From positions 1 through 33,830 of IMG/VR virus record IMGVR_UViG_3300027824_000011: a DNA stretch of 33,830 nt; one strand, 5' to 3'. Shown piece by piece: positions 14,347 to 20,817 of this stretch. Below the pieces are notes generated by a model. The model saw only the letters and a program-made list of their open reading frames with translations, did no database searches and had not been told where the DNA came from. Origin of the DNA: a virus. The translations under genes and the position numbers were made by a program. Numbering within the stretch: position 1 is the first letter of the stretch; the number at the start of each line of letters is the position of its first letter.

Positions 14347-15080
14347 TGCCGGATCGCAATCGAACAGATCGACTAGGGCTACCCCCGAGGCCGTCTCTAG
14401 CAACGCCCAGGGAGTCCCTTAACAAAGCCGCAAGTGTCCTGAAGTGGAGACGCTGGGAGGTTCAAAAGGAACATGGAGAGGAAGGCAATCAACTAAGATA
14501 TGTTTCCATGTTCTACAACGACCTACTTGCCGGGAAGTCTTGGAAGATCTTGGAAATCGGGGTATCAGCAGGCGGTTCGGCAATGATGTTTGGTCTTGGG
14601 TCCTCAACGTCAACGTATGTGGGCTTGGACATAAACCTAAAGAACGTCCAGACGTGCCCAGAAGGCTATCCTAAAAATGTGACCTTGCTTGAGGGGGACG
14701 TAAAAGATCCCAAGATTGTCGAGCGCCTTGCAGCCCTTGGTCCTTTTGACCTTATCATCGACGATGGTAGCCACTACATGGAAGATCAGGTGGCCGCCCT
14801 CAAAGGCTTGTTCCCTCTACTGGCTCCAGGTGGGTACTTCGTGATAGAGGACATCAACCTACTCCGAAGTAGGGGGTATACGAACAATAGAGGGATAGAG
14901 CAGGTTAGAGAAGGGGCTACTATTCTAAAGTTCCTGGCTGACACAGCCTTTGACAATATCCTGCCGGCCAAACCCGAAGACTGGTTCTTCGGCCTGAGTT
15001 CAATCGAGTTCAAGCGCCTGGCATCACCCGCAGCCTCCTTGGTTGTTCTAAGAAAGGGCTCTGATGCCAGCAGCAGTTGA
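14346..15080 (+). CDS. Class I SAM-dependent methyltransferase, sugar O-methyltransferase-like
   Basis: A 244-residue protein. SAM-binding motif I is ILEIGVSAGGS at residues 68-78; the acidic end of strand 2 is YVGLDI (91-96, Asp95); DLIIDDGSH is at 135-143; and APGGYFVIEDI at 160-170. The IDDGSH plus GG.fVIED combination is typical of the MycE/TylF/CmcI-like group acting on sugars and small molecules. Residues 1-60 are a basic, helical extension. GC is low (23 of 60 bases at 14461-14520), suggesting recent acquisition. Likely substrates are glycans on the virion or host surface; this is inference. It does not look like a DNA methylase, since no DPPY or PC motif is visible. Confidence 0.75.
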   Translation: MPDRNRTDRLGLPPRPSLATPRESLNKAASVLKWRRWEVQKEHGEEGNQLRYVSMFYNDLLAGKSWKILEIGVSAGGSAMMFGLGSSTSTYVGLDINLKNVQTCPEGYPKNVTLLEGDVKDPKIVERLAALGPFDLIIDDGSHYMEDQVAALKGLFPLLAPGGYFVIEDINLLRSRGYTNNRGIEQVREGATILKFLADTAFDNILPAKPEDWFFGLSSIEFKRLASPAASLVVLRKGSDASSS

Positions 15081-15237
15081 ACGCATCATTCACGGGATTG
15101 AGAAAAGCAAGACCCTCTCCGGTATGAGCGATCCGAAGGAGAAGTACGGTCACGCCATCGCCATCGCCAAGGCCAGTGGGCAGCTTCGCCAGAAGGGCAA
15201 GCACCTAGCGCTCGGGCGCGGGCAGAAGGAAGACTAA
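15064..15237 (+). CDS. Small conserved-type phage protein (AIAIAKASGQL motif)
   Basis: A 57-residue frame starting MPAAVERIIHGIEKSKTLSG, overlapping the methyltransferase end by 17 nt. It contains YGHAIAIAKASGQLRQKGK. The pattern iiH.iek......(Y/K)..AIAia..aGql.kG resembles short genes found in many phage virion regions, often near the KKGALH-type gene as here. Function not established. It ends in a TAATG junction. Confidence 0.6.
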   Translation: MPAAVERIIHGIEKSKTLSGMSDPKEKYGHAIAIAKASGQLRQKGKHLALGRGQKED

Positions 15238-15647
15238 TGTCGGCACCTATCACAGGCGGCGGATTCTCCATGATGCCGCAGAAGCAGCGCGGACCTCAAG
15301 AGACTGACACGTCCAAACTGGGCCTCAACGAACCTGGCACAAGCGAAGAGGGTGGCCCGGAGTGGAGCGGTAGCCGTCTAGGTGAGGCTGCCGCAGGGCA
15401 GCCGATTGGTATGGGCCTGCACTCCATGGCCCCGAACATGCCAGACATGCAACTTGCGGCCAACGTGAATGGAAGCAACCCGCTTTGGGGCGCGTCCGCC
15501 CAGGCCCAAGGTGCCTCGGGTGGTCTTTCCAGCGGCGACAAGACTGCGGAGCTTGCCAAGGTACAGAATCGAACAGCGCGACAGGTCGGCGCACCGCGCA
15601 CTCAGCTCTTCGGGCCGGCAGGAGTCCCGTCCCAAGCCAACAGGTAA
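15237..15647 (+). CDS. Gly/Ala/Met-rich protein preceding the capsid unit
   Basis: A 136-residue protein starting MSAPITGGGFSMMPQKQRGP. Low complexity, rich in Gly, Ala, Met and Gln; QPIGMGLHSMAPNMPDM is a Met-rich centre. The C-terminus has a helical, basic patch (ELAKVQNRTARQVGAPRTQL). It is the last gene before the hairpin and promoter cluster that opens the capsid unit. No domain recognised. Confidence 0.56.
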   Translation: MSAPITGGGFSMMPQKQRGPQETDTSKLGLNEPGTSEEGGPEWSGSRLGEAAAGQPIGMGLHSMAPNMPDMQLAANVNGSNPLWGASAQAQGASGGLSSGDKTAELAKVQNRTARQVGAPRTQLFGPAGVPSQANR

Positions 15648-15649
15648 GT

Positions 15650-15704
15650 AGCCCCACGGGGCTCACCACTGGGGCGCCTACCCCTCCCCGGGTTCCTCAG
15701 TGGT
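15650..15704 (+). other. Hairpin cluster before the capsid-unit promoter
   Basis: AGCCC (15650-15654) pairs with GGGCT (15659-15663) around CACG, and ACCACTG (15665-15671) pairs with CAGTGGT (15698-15704). The region follows the stop at 15647 and precedes promoter copy 3. There is no U-run directly after, so terminator activity is uncertain; it may mark a transcript end. Confidence 0.42.
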
Positions 15705-15760
15705 TACCATTTCACACGCTAGAGATAGATTAACTCAGCGTAGTTGCAGTAATTTTATAG

Positions 15761-15782
15761 AAGTCATATAATTTGGTAGGAG
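15761..15782 (+). promoter_or_regulatory. Late promoter motif, copy 3
   Basis: Differs from the other copies by one base (A instead of C before TATAAT). TTGCAG at 15744-15749 stands 17 bp upstream of TATAAT, so this copy alone could also pass for a weak sigma70-type promoter. It drives the scaffold/major capsid unit. No start codon lies at a suitable distance from its AGGAG, yet AGGAG is conserved here, indicating that those bases belong to the transcription signal. Confidence 0.65.
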
Positions 15783-15917
15783 AACTATCTATCCACACGG
15801 ATCGAAGAGTCTCCAGGGCGCTCGGTCACGGGGTGCAATCCTGCACCTGGCATCGCCCGGCCGTAAACTGTGACTCCCTCGCCACCTCTCCATGGCGCAG
15901 ACCGGAGGCAAATGAGC
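15783..15917 (+). promoter_or_regulatory. Leader region of the capsid unit
   Basis: About 135 nt lie between promoter copy 3 and the scaffold start, whereas copies 2 and 4 sit 9-10 nt before their genes. It contains the hairpin GGTGCA (15832-15837) / TGCACC (15842-15847) with a 4-nt loop, extended by a G-U pair. I find no convincing gene or tRNA in it. GGAGG at 15904-15908 precedes the scaffold start. A long leader before the most highly expressed genes suggests translational or mRNA-stability control. Confidence 0.45.
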
Positions 15918-16859
15918 ATGTCCACAGAAGCAACACAGGCGGCTCTCGAAGCAGCCCTAGAAGCTGAAAACAAAGGTGGCGCCGCAGGCGCCGCGGGTGC
16001 CGGTGGAGGCACCGAACAGGTAAGTGCAGGTACGGCGGCACAGCAGTCACCGTCGCCAGGGGCAGCCAAAGCTCCCGCTGGGACTGGCAAGACAGCTCAA
16101 GACCGAATCAACGAACTCGTAACGCAGCGTGATTCTTTCAAGGGCAAGTTCGAGGCTCTGGAGACAGAGCACAAGCAGGTCCAAGAAAGTCTACGGACTG
16201 CGACGAACGTGATCGCCGCAAAGGAAACCGACTCCCAGATCGTTGCCGCACTCAAGAATCTCGCCCAGGACCCGAAGTATCGGCCACTGGTTGAGAAGCT
16301 GGACAAGGCAATCCAGGGAATCGACACTGACGTAGAGCAGGGCAAGACAACTCCCGAGGAAGGCCAGAAGCGTATCGAAGCGCTCCTCGCACAGACCCGG
16401 GCTCAGGTGTCGCACGAGATTGCCGACCAGAAGGCTGATCTCCTACTTGCCCGAGCTGACGCGGTAGCGGAACGCTACCTCGCTGCACTGCCGGCAGAGT
16501 ACACAGAGGACGACAAGAAGGTCATTGCGCACCTCTGGACTGACAAGGTTGACTGGGAAGGCATCGAAAAGAACCCGGGCGTAATGCCCAAGGAGCTAGC
16601 ACGCTCCCTGGAACAAACCCTGGAACTTTACGGCCGACCCAAGGGTCTGGTCCAACAGGCACATGCCCCCGCGCAAGCCGCCAAGGTGGAAACATCCGAA
16701 GAGCGGATTGCGAAGCTGCTTGCGAAGGACTACAGCGGGATCAAGGACGTGAAGGGCGTTGACATCACTGGTAAGGAGTCCACCAAGAAGGTGGCCACCG
16801 TGAGTGACGACGACTTCGCAGCCGATCTAGCCAAAGTCATCCGCGAGTTGAATCGCTAG
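15918..16859 (+). CDS. Capsid scaffolding protein
   Basis: A 313-residue protein starting MSTEATQAALEAALEAE. The N-terminus is Ala/Gly-rich, followed by long coiled-coil segments (RINELVTQRDSFKGKFEALE; EKLDKAIQGIDTDVEQGK) and a basic/acidic helical C-terminus (ADLAKVIRELNR). It directs assembly of the capsid shell and then leaves. The class is inferred from charge, coiled coils and position immediately before the major capsid gene. ATG 15918 is 9 nt after GGAGG; the alternative ATG 15912 (adding Met-Ser) would be only 3 nt away, and a GTG at 15870 has no ribosome site. Confidence 0.78.
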   Translation: MSTEATQAALEAALEAENKGGAAGAAGAGGGTEQVSAGTAAQQSPSPGAAKAPAGTGKTAQDRINELVTQRDSFKGKFEALETEHKQVQESLRTATNVIAAKETDSQIVAALKNLAQDPKYRPLVEKLDKAIQGIDTDVEQGKTTPEEGQKRIEALLAQTRAQVSHEIADQKADLLLARADAVAERYLAALPAEYTEDDKKVIAHLWTDKVDWEGIEKNPGVMPKELARSLEQTLELYGRPKGLVQQAHAPAQAAKVETSEERIAKLLAKDYSGIKDVKGVDITGKESTKKVATVSDDDFAADLAKVIRELNR

Positions 16860-16871
16860 AAAGTCTAGCGA
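16853..16871 (+). other. Hairpin over the scaffold stop codon
   Basis: TCGCTAGA (16853-16860) pairs perfectly with TCTAGCGA (16864-16871) around the loop AAG. The stop codon TAG (16857-16859) lies in the left arm. Placed between scaffold and major capsid genes, it could act as an RNA-processing or stability element that favours capsid mRNA. There is no U-tract, so a terminator is unlikely. Confidence 0.55.
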
Positions 16872-16899
16872 AGCTACGGGGCGGTAACGGAGATCCCCC

Positions 16900-18111
16900 A
16901 TGCAAACATTTGCCACCCTAGGCGACATGCTTCTTCGCCGATACGTGGTTGACTTCATCGCACAGATGCAGCAACTATCGGCACCCATCTACAGCCGCCT
17001 CAAGGAAAACAGCCGCTTCATCCCATCGGGTGACGGCGCGTACTTCCCTGTGCGTGTAGACGGTAACGAATCGGGCGGCGGTTGGCGTCAGACAGACGAC
17101 AACTCGCTACCTAGCGCAGGTAACGAGCGCATCAAGCAGGCTCGCGTACGACCAAAGAAGTACTATCATGTAGTGACCTTCTCCGGTCTAGCCGAGGCTG
17201 TCAGCCGCCGAGGCGGTGAAGATGCGTTCGCGGCAGGCATCACGGACGCCATCTCGACGGCCGTGAAGCGTGCAGGCGCAAACTTCGAAGTGACCTTCCT
17301 CCGCTCGGACGGAACTGGCCAGCTCACCACGGTAAACGGCTCGCAGACAAGCGTGACCCTCGTTGCCGTGAACGACGCTCGCCCGTTCCGCGTGAACCAG
17401 GTCGTGGTGTTCCTGAACCCATCGACCGGGCTCAAGACCGCAGGTCCCGTAACTGTGCTTTCGCGCGACGTGTCGGGTGCCACCATCACGGTGTCCTCGT
17501 CGGTTAGCCCGAACGCGAACGACGGTATCTACATCAGCGGTGAGCAGAGCGAAGCAGCAGCTCCGGCAGAAACCACGGCTCTCGGCCTCCCGGCAATCGT
17601 GGCAAACACCGGCAGCATCTACACCCTCAGCCGAGCTACCTACACGATTCTTCAGAGCAAGATCATCGCGGCCGGTACAACCGCCCTCGACGAATCCCTA
17701 CTCCGACGTATCCGCAAGCAGCTCATGGTTGAAACTGACGTTGGTAGCCTAGACGGGTTCGCAATGATCTCGAACTGGGACCAATTCGATCGCTACACCG
17801 AAATTGCTCTACCCTTCCGTCGCTTCAACGACATGAAGCTAGAGCTAGGTGCTCAGCAGGAAATGACGACCTTCGAAGGCCGCCCGTGGCTCCTCTCGTG
17901 GGCAGCCGACCCGACGATCGTGTACTTCCTCAACCTGGGCGCAATTGAGCGCGGTGTGGTTCGACCACTCTCGATCGACGAGCGTGTCAACATGGCCTGG
18001 GTTCCCGGCCAGGATGCGTTCACCGTACTCCTCAAGTACTACGGCGAGAACGTGGGTCGCTACATCAACCAGACTGGCGCAATCACCGGTCTAACGACCC
18101 CGACCTACTAA
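16900..18111 (+). CDS. Major capsid protein (probable HK97 fold)
   Basis: A 403-residue protein, which self-assembles into the icosahedral shell. Features: an N-terminal arm MQTFATLGDMLLRRY; a long helix (VVDFIAQMQQLSAPIYSRLK, about 16-35) of spine type; VRPKKYYHVVTFSG, as in an E-loop/P-domain transition; a beta-rich middle insertion (QTSVTLVAVNDARPFRVN through ISGEQS); and an A-domain-like C-terminal half ending INQTGAITGLTTPTY. GGAG stands 7 nt before ATG 16900. It follows the scaffold and is bracketed by hairpins. The fold is inferred; the role is strongly supported by order and length. Confidence 0.82.
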   Translation: MQTFATLGDMLLRRYVVDFIAQMQQLSAPIYSRLKENSRFIPSGDGAYFPVRVDGNESGGGWRQTDDNSLPSAGNERIKQARVRPKKYYHVVTFSGLAEAVSRRGGEDAFAAGITDAISTAVKRAGANFEVTFLRSDGTGQLTTVNGSQTSVTLVAVNDARPFRVNQVVVFLNPSTGLKTAGPVTVLSRDVSGATITVSSSVSPNANDGIYISGEQSEAAAPAETTALGLPAIVANTGSIYTLSRATYTILQSKIIAAGTTALDESLLRRIRKQLMVETDVGSLDGFAMISNWDQFDRYTEIALPFRRFNDMKLELGAQQEMTTFEGRPWLLSWAADPTIVYFLNLGAIERGVVRPLSIDERVNMAWVPGQDAFTVLLKYYGENVGRYINQTGAITGLTTPTY

Positions 18112-18130
18112 TCCTAGGTCAGCTCCAACT

Positions 18131-18164
18131 TGTGGGTGGCTACTCGTAAGGGTGGCCACCCACA
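18131..18164 (+). other. 10-bp hairpin after the major capsid gene
   Basis: TGTGGGTGGC (18131-18140) pairs perfectly with GCCACCCACA (18155-18164), loop 14 nt. It sits 20 nt after the capsid stop. The following bases (TCCCTGTCT) are pyrimidine-rich with no U-run. This could be an attenuator lowering downstream transcription, or a 3' stabiliser of capsid mRNA. Confidence 0.58.
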
Positions 18165-18191
18165 TCCCTGTCTACCGTAAGGAGTAGCCCA

Positions 18192-18548
18192 ATGGCACGA
18201 CTCATCCCTACATTCCAGATGTTCGTGGACGACCGCACAGGTGCCACATACCTCATCACGAAGGTTGTGCCACAGACCAAGAAGGACTTCGTGTCCCTTC
18301 CACGACAAAGCGGCGCGTTCTCGACCATGCTCATGAGCTACCCGGTTACCGCGGCGGGCGTGGCTTCCAACAACACCCCCCGAGACCAGTCCGGCGACAT
18401 TGCGGCAACCGGTAACTGCGTGTTCTACGTGAGCGCAACCGGCGACGCTCAGATCATCAACGGCAGCGTCGGTCAGGAATACACGATCGTCAGCCGCCAC
18501 CAGGGCCAGATCAACTACGCTTCGACGACCGCAGCTCGCGTAGCGTAA
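18192..18548 (+). CDS. Putative capsid decoration protein A1
   Basis: A 118-residue protein starting MARLIPTFQMFVDDRTGATY, predicted all-beta. It shares with the next gene the pattern D.R.G..(Y/F)(L/V)I(T/S)KV, then F.(S/A)(L/V)P, and near the C-terminus (Y/V)(T/Y)(I/V)VS.H.G, so the two are tandem paralogues. AAGGAG precedes ATG 18192. A small beta-rich gene just after the capsid gene is the usual place for a cement or decoration protein; this is inference. Confidence 0.62.
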   Translation: MARLIPTFQMFVDDRTGATYLITKVVPQTKKDFVSLPRQSGAFSTMLMSYPVTAAGVASNNTPRDQSGDIAATGNCVFYVSATGDAQIINGSVGQEYTIVSRHQGQINYASTTAARVA

Positions 18549-18575
18549 GCTAGAATCCTTAACGGAGGATAGACC

Positions 18576-18908
18576 ATGCCAGCAACAGTATCCATTCCCT
18601 TCTTCCAGCAGGATCTTTACGACCGCGAAGGCAACATGTTCGTGATCTCGAAGGTCCAGTACGACGGCACCAACGGCACCAAGTTCGCTGTACCCAACGG
18701 CGGAACTGGCGGTACGGCCCCGGCCGTATTCAGCCCAGCAGGCGTGACGGTGCCCTCGGCTACCATCGCAGCCAGCCAGACGAGCGACGCCATCTCCGGC
18801 GCTGCCGCAGGCGTAACTGACACGGTGACCCTGACATCCGGCCAGGCAAGCGGTCAGGTATACGTGGTGTCGATGCACCCAGGCCGCAGCCCAGGTGGTT
18901 CGCGCTAG
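18576..18908 (+). CDS. Putative capsid decoration protein A2
   Basis: A 110-residue paralogue of the preceding product: YDREGNMFVISKVQYDG corresponds to VDDRTGATYLITKVVP. The centre is Gly/Thr/Ala-rich (NGGTGGTAPAVFS) and the end is VYVVSMHPGRSPGGSR. GGAGG is upstream of ATG 18576. The duplication may provide alternative subunits for hexamer and vertex positions, or a stepwise specialisation. Function inferred from context only. Confidence 0.6.
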   Translation: MPATVSIPFFQQDLYDREGNMFVISKVQYDGTNGTKFAVPNGGTGGTAPAVFSPAGVTVPSATIAASQTSDAISGAAAGVTDTVTLTSGQASGQVYVVSMHPGRSPGGSR

Positions 18909-18932
18909 TCAACAACGAAAGGGGAAACCCAA

Positions 18933-19217
18933 ATGGCAAACTTCTTCGCTTCTCTCGCATCGGTGTTCCTTCCCAAGAGCACGGGCACGGGCGTAGCTGG
19001 CGTGAGCACCACGGCAGTCGGCGCGGCCCTATGGTCGGGCCTTGCTGCCAAGGTTCTCGGTGGGTTTGAGGCCGCTGGCCTCGTACCGGCCGGCACCTCG
19101 GCATCGCTCGCAACCCTGCTCCCGGCACTCGGCCAGTTCCTCACCGTGGTTGGCGTGCGCAACGCGGTGGTGAACACCGTAGCAGCTTCGGCAGCTCCGG
19201 CTCCCGTAGCGAAGTAG
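18933..19217 (+). CDS. Small Ala-rich hydrophobic protein
   Basis: A 94-residue protein, rich in Ala, Val, Leu and Gly. Residues about 22-50 (VAGVSTTAVGAALWSGLAAK and on) and 58-85 (LATLLPALGQFLTVVGVRNA) are hydrophobic and could be two membrane-spanning or amphipathic helices. AAAGGGG precedes ATG 18933. A holin-like role is possible given two hydrophobic segments and size, but it lies inside the decoration-gene cluster, far from the endolysin, so a virion membrane-active or head protein is equally likely. Confidence 0.55.
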   Translation: MANFFASLASVFLPKSTGTGVAGVSTTAVGAALWSGLAAKVLGGFEAAGLVPAGTSASLATLLPALGQFLTVVGVRNAVVNTVAASAAPAPVAK

Positions 19218-19222
19218 CCCCG

Positions 19223-19612
19223 ATGGCCCGAACTGTGCTGATCTCCTCGAAGTCAGTCGTGATTTCGAGCGACGGATACCAGCGTGACCTTGGCCTGAAC
19301 CCGGTTCAAAACCGGGTTCGGGTCTCGGGTATCTGCCAGGTGTCCTCGTACACCACGGGTGGCGAGGTGTTCTCCCCGGCAGACCTGGGCCTAACGAGCA
19401 TTGACGAGTTGAGCATAACAGCTCAGTTCATCAACAACACCCAGTTCCCAACTAATTCCATCCCGCTATACGCGGCTTGGACTGGGACTAGCGGCAACAA
19501 GGTTATCCTCATGAAGGATGCGATTGCCAGCGGTGAAGCAACGGCGGGACAGTCCGCAGCCTTCTGGTTCGAAGGGACCGGCCCGTCCCTAGAAGGCCAG
19601 CCGACTCTCTAG
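19223..19612 (+). CDS. Putative capsid decoration protein B1 (SYTTGGE family)
   Basis: A 129-residue protein, first of four tandem paralogues. The shared core is SSYTTGGEVFSPADLGLTSID (about residues 45-65 counted in 20-residue blocks), followed by a beta-rich C-terminus (SAAFWFEGTG). The pattern SYTTGG..l.PADLGL..ID is one I associate with small phage virion proteins, probably surface decoration. This copy has a 15-bp hairpin in its coding sequence at 19292-19324. ATG 19223 follows the previous stop by 5 nt. Confidence 0.62.
   Translation: MARTVLISSKSVVISSDGYQRDLGLNPVQNRVRVSGICQVSSYTTGGEVFSPADLGLTSIDELSITAQFINNTQFPTNSIPLYAAWTGTSGNKVILMKDAIASGEATAGQSAAFWFEGTGPSLEGQPTL
19292..19324 (+). other. 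15-bp hairpin inside a coding sequence
   Basis: Fifteen consecutive pairs join 19292-19306 to 19310-19324 with the 3-nt loop CAA; the inner 10 pairs, GAACCCGGTT with AACCGGGTTC, are perfect and the outer 5 include two G-U pairs. It covers codons about 24-34 of the first SYTTGGE gene. This is the strongest stem-loop I found in the window, and codon choice alone does not require it. Possible roles are an mRNA cleavage site or attenuator. Confidence 0.6.
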
Positions 19613-19620
19613 GAGACCAG

Positions 19621-20034
19621 ATGGCACGAACGATCACTATCCTGGCCAAGACTGGTACCATAGCTGAAGGCCAGGGCGGTCAGGCGTATGATACAAGCAC
19701 GATAGGTGCTGGTACAGGGACCGGGCTTACCGGTCAGCCGTCAAACCGCAAGGTACGAGTGACGGCCTTTATCAATGTAACTTCGTATACGGCCAGCGGA
19801 GAGAACCTAGCTCCGGCTGACCTAGACCTTCTTAGCCTGGACTTTATTGAAGTGAATGTGCTGTCTGTTGCAGGTAGCGCCCCGACCGCAGCCTCCCCGC
19901 TGACCGCATCCTGGAACCGCAGCACTGAGAAGATCATCGTCAACACCACACACGGAACGGAATCGCCAGGCAGTGCAGCAACCCTAACCGTCGAAGCGAT
20001 TGGCGAAAGCCCGCAAGACGTACTGGCATTCTAA
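19621..20034 (+). CDS. Putative capsid decoration protein B2 (SYTTGGE family)
   Basis: A 137-residue second member of the array: TSYTASGENLAPADLDLLSLD aligns with the core of the other three copies. The N-terminus MARTITILAKTGTIAEG resembles that of copies B1 and B4. The C-terminus ESPQDVLAF corresponds to GAHDAVAL and GLADAVAL of B3 and B4. GGAG precedes ATG 19621 by 5 nt, and the stop overlaps the B3 start (TAATG). The most diverged core of the four (TASG for TTGG). Role inferred. Confidence 0.62.
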   Translation: MARTITILAKTGTIAEGQGGQAYDTSTIGAGTGTGLTGQPSNRKVRVTAFINVTSYTASGENLAPADLDLLSLDFIEVNVLSVAGSAPTAASPLTASWNRSTEKIIVNTTHGTESPGSAATLTVEAIGESPQDVLAF

Positions 20035-20420
20035 TGGCACACAACCTCATCCCCTTGCTCCGCAGCTACGCAGGCGACCAACCAGGCCGGGGTGTGAACC
20101 AGCAAAGCGGCCTGCCGTCGAACAGCAAAGAGCGCGTGTCCTGCATCGTGAATATCACGTCATACACGACCGGCGGCGAGACCGTAACCCCGGCGGAGAT
20201 GGGCCTCAAGAGCATTGACTTCTTCGACGTGACCGCAGTCAGCATCAACAACGGGACGTTCCCCACGGGAACCAACCCGCTCTGGGCGGCTTGGAACAGT
20301 AGCAACAACAACCTCATCATGGGCCTAGTCCACGGCGGATTAGAAGCCACCAGCGGACAGGCTGCCGTAGCAGTGATCGAAGCATCCGGTGAAGGCGCAC
20401 ACGACGCCGTAGCCCTCTAA
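20034..20420 (+). CDS. Putative capsid decoration protein B3 (SYTTGGE family)
   Basis: A 128-residue third member, with core TSYTTGGETVTPAEMGLKSID and C-terminus SGQAAVAVIEASGEGAHDAVAL read in two blocks (SGQAAVAVIEAS and GEGAHDAVAL). Translationally coupled to B2 through TAATG. It differs from the others at the N-terminus (MAHNLIPLLRSYAG in place of MART). All-beta prediction. Likely part of the same surface layer as its paralogues; binding partners unknown. Confidence 0.62.
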   Translation: MAHNLIPLLRSYAGDQPGRGVNQQSGLPSNSKERVSCIVNITSYTTGGETVTPAEMGLKSIDFFDVTAVSINNGTFPTGTNPLWAAWNSSNNNLIMGLVHGGLEATSGQAAVAVIEASGEGAHDAVAL

Positions 20421-20432
20421 AGGAGAAAGCAA

Positions 20433-20804
20433 ATGGCACGAACAATCGCACAGATCTCCCGAGTATTCCTCCCGGGCACGGGCTTCGTGGGTTCGACCGG
20501 TAACCCTTCGAACCTGAAGGCCCTCGCCGTGTTCAAGGTGACCGTCACCTCGTACACCACTGGTGGTGAGTCCCTGAAGCCGGCCGATCTCGGTTTCAGC
20601 GCAATCGACTTCATCTCGGTGTTTAACGCTGTGTCCAACGCAACCCAGCCTGCCGGTACCGCCCTTCTGTCGGGCAACTGGGACAACAGCGGCAACAAGC
20701 TGATCCTGAACGCGGCAGCGAACACCGAAGTCGGCTCGACTCAGGCGGCAACGGCCATCCTTCTTGCCTACGGTGACGGACTCGCCGACGCAGTAGCACT
20801 CTAG
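20433..20804 (+). CDS. Putative capsid decoration protein B4 (SYTTGGE family)
   Basis: A 123-residue fourth member, with core TSYTTGGESLKPADLGFSAID and end YGDGLADAVAL. It starts MARTIAQISRVFLPGTG. AAAGGAG lies before ATG 20433. It ends 13 nt before the GC-rich GNRA hairpin, so the array appears to end here. The codon use (many AAC, ACC, CTG) looks like that of the major capsid gene, which would fit high expression. Confidence 0.62.
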   Translation: MARTIAQISRVFLPGTGFVGSTGNPSNLKALAVFKVTVTSYTTGGESLKPADLGFSAIDFISVFNAVSNATQPAGTALLSGNWDNSGNKLILNAAANTEVGSTQAATAILLAYGDGLADAVAL

Positions 20805-20817
20805 TCCCTAGCTAAGG

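Noticed and set aside
14346-15080. DNA methyltransferase for restriction evasion
   Set aside because: No DPPY/NPPY or PC catalytic motif; IDDGSH and GGYFVIED point to sugar or small-molecule methylation.
15761-15782. Plain host sigma70 promoter
   Set aside because: Only this copy has a weak -35 at 17 bp; the other three do not, and conservation covers bases outside the -10 box. Not excluded, but less likely than a phage-specific promoter.
15783-15917. tRNA or ribozyme in the capsid leader
   Set aside because: The hairpin loop is 4 nt and no acceptor, anticodon and T arms can be arranged; no hammerhead core is visible.
15870-15917. Extended scaffold start at GTG 15870
   Set aside because: No ribosome site upstream; GGAGG at 15904-15908 fits ATG 15918 (or 15912).
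18114-18878. Long minus-strand frame (254 aa) opposite the decoration genes
   Set aside because: It mirrors well-supported + strand genes, has no ribosome site or sensible domain, and is expected in GC-rich biased DNA.
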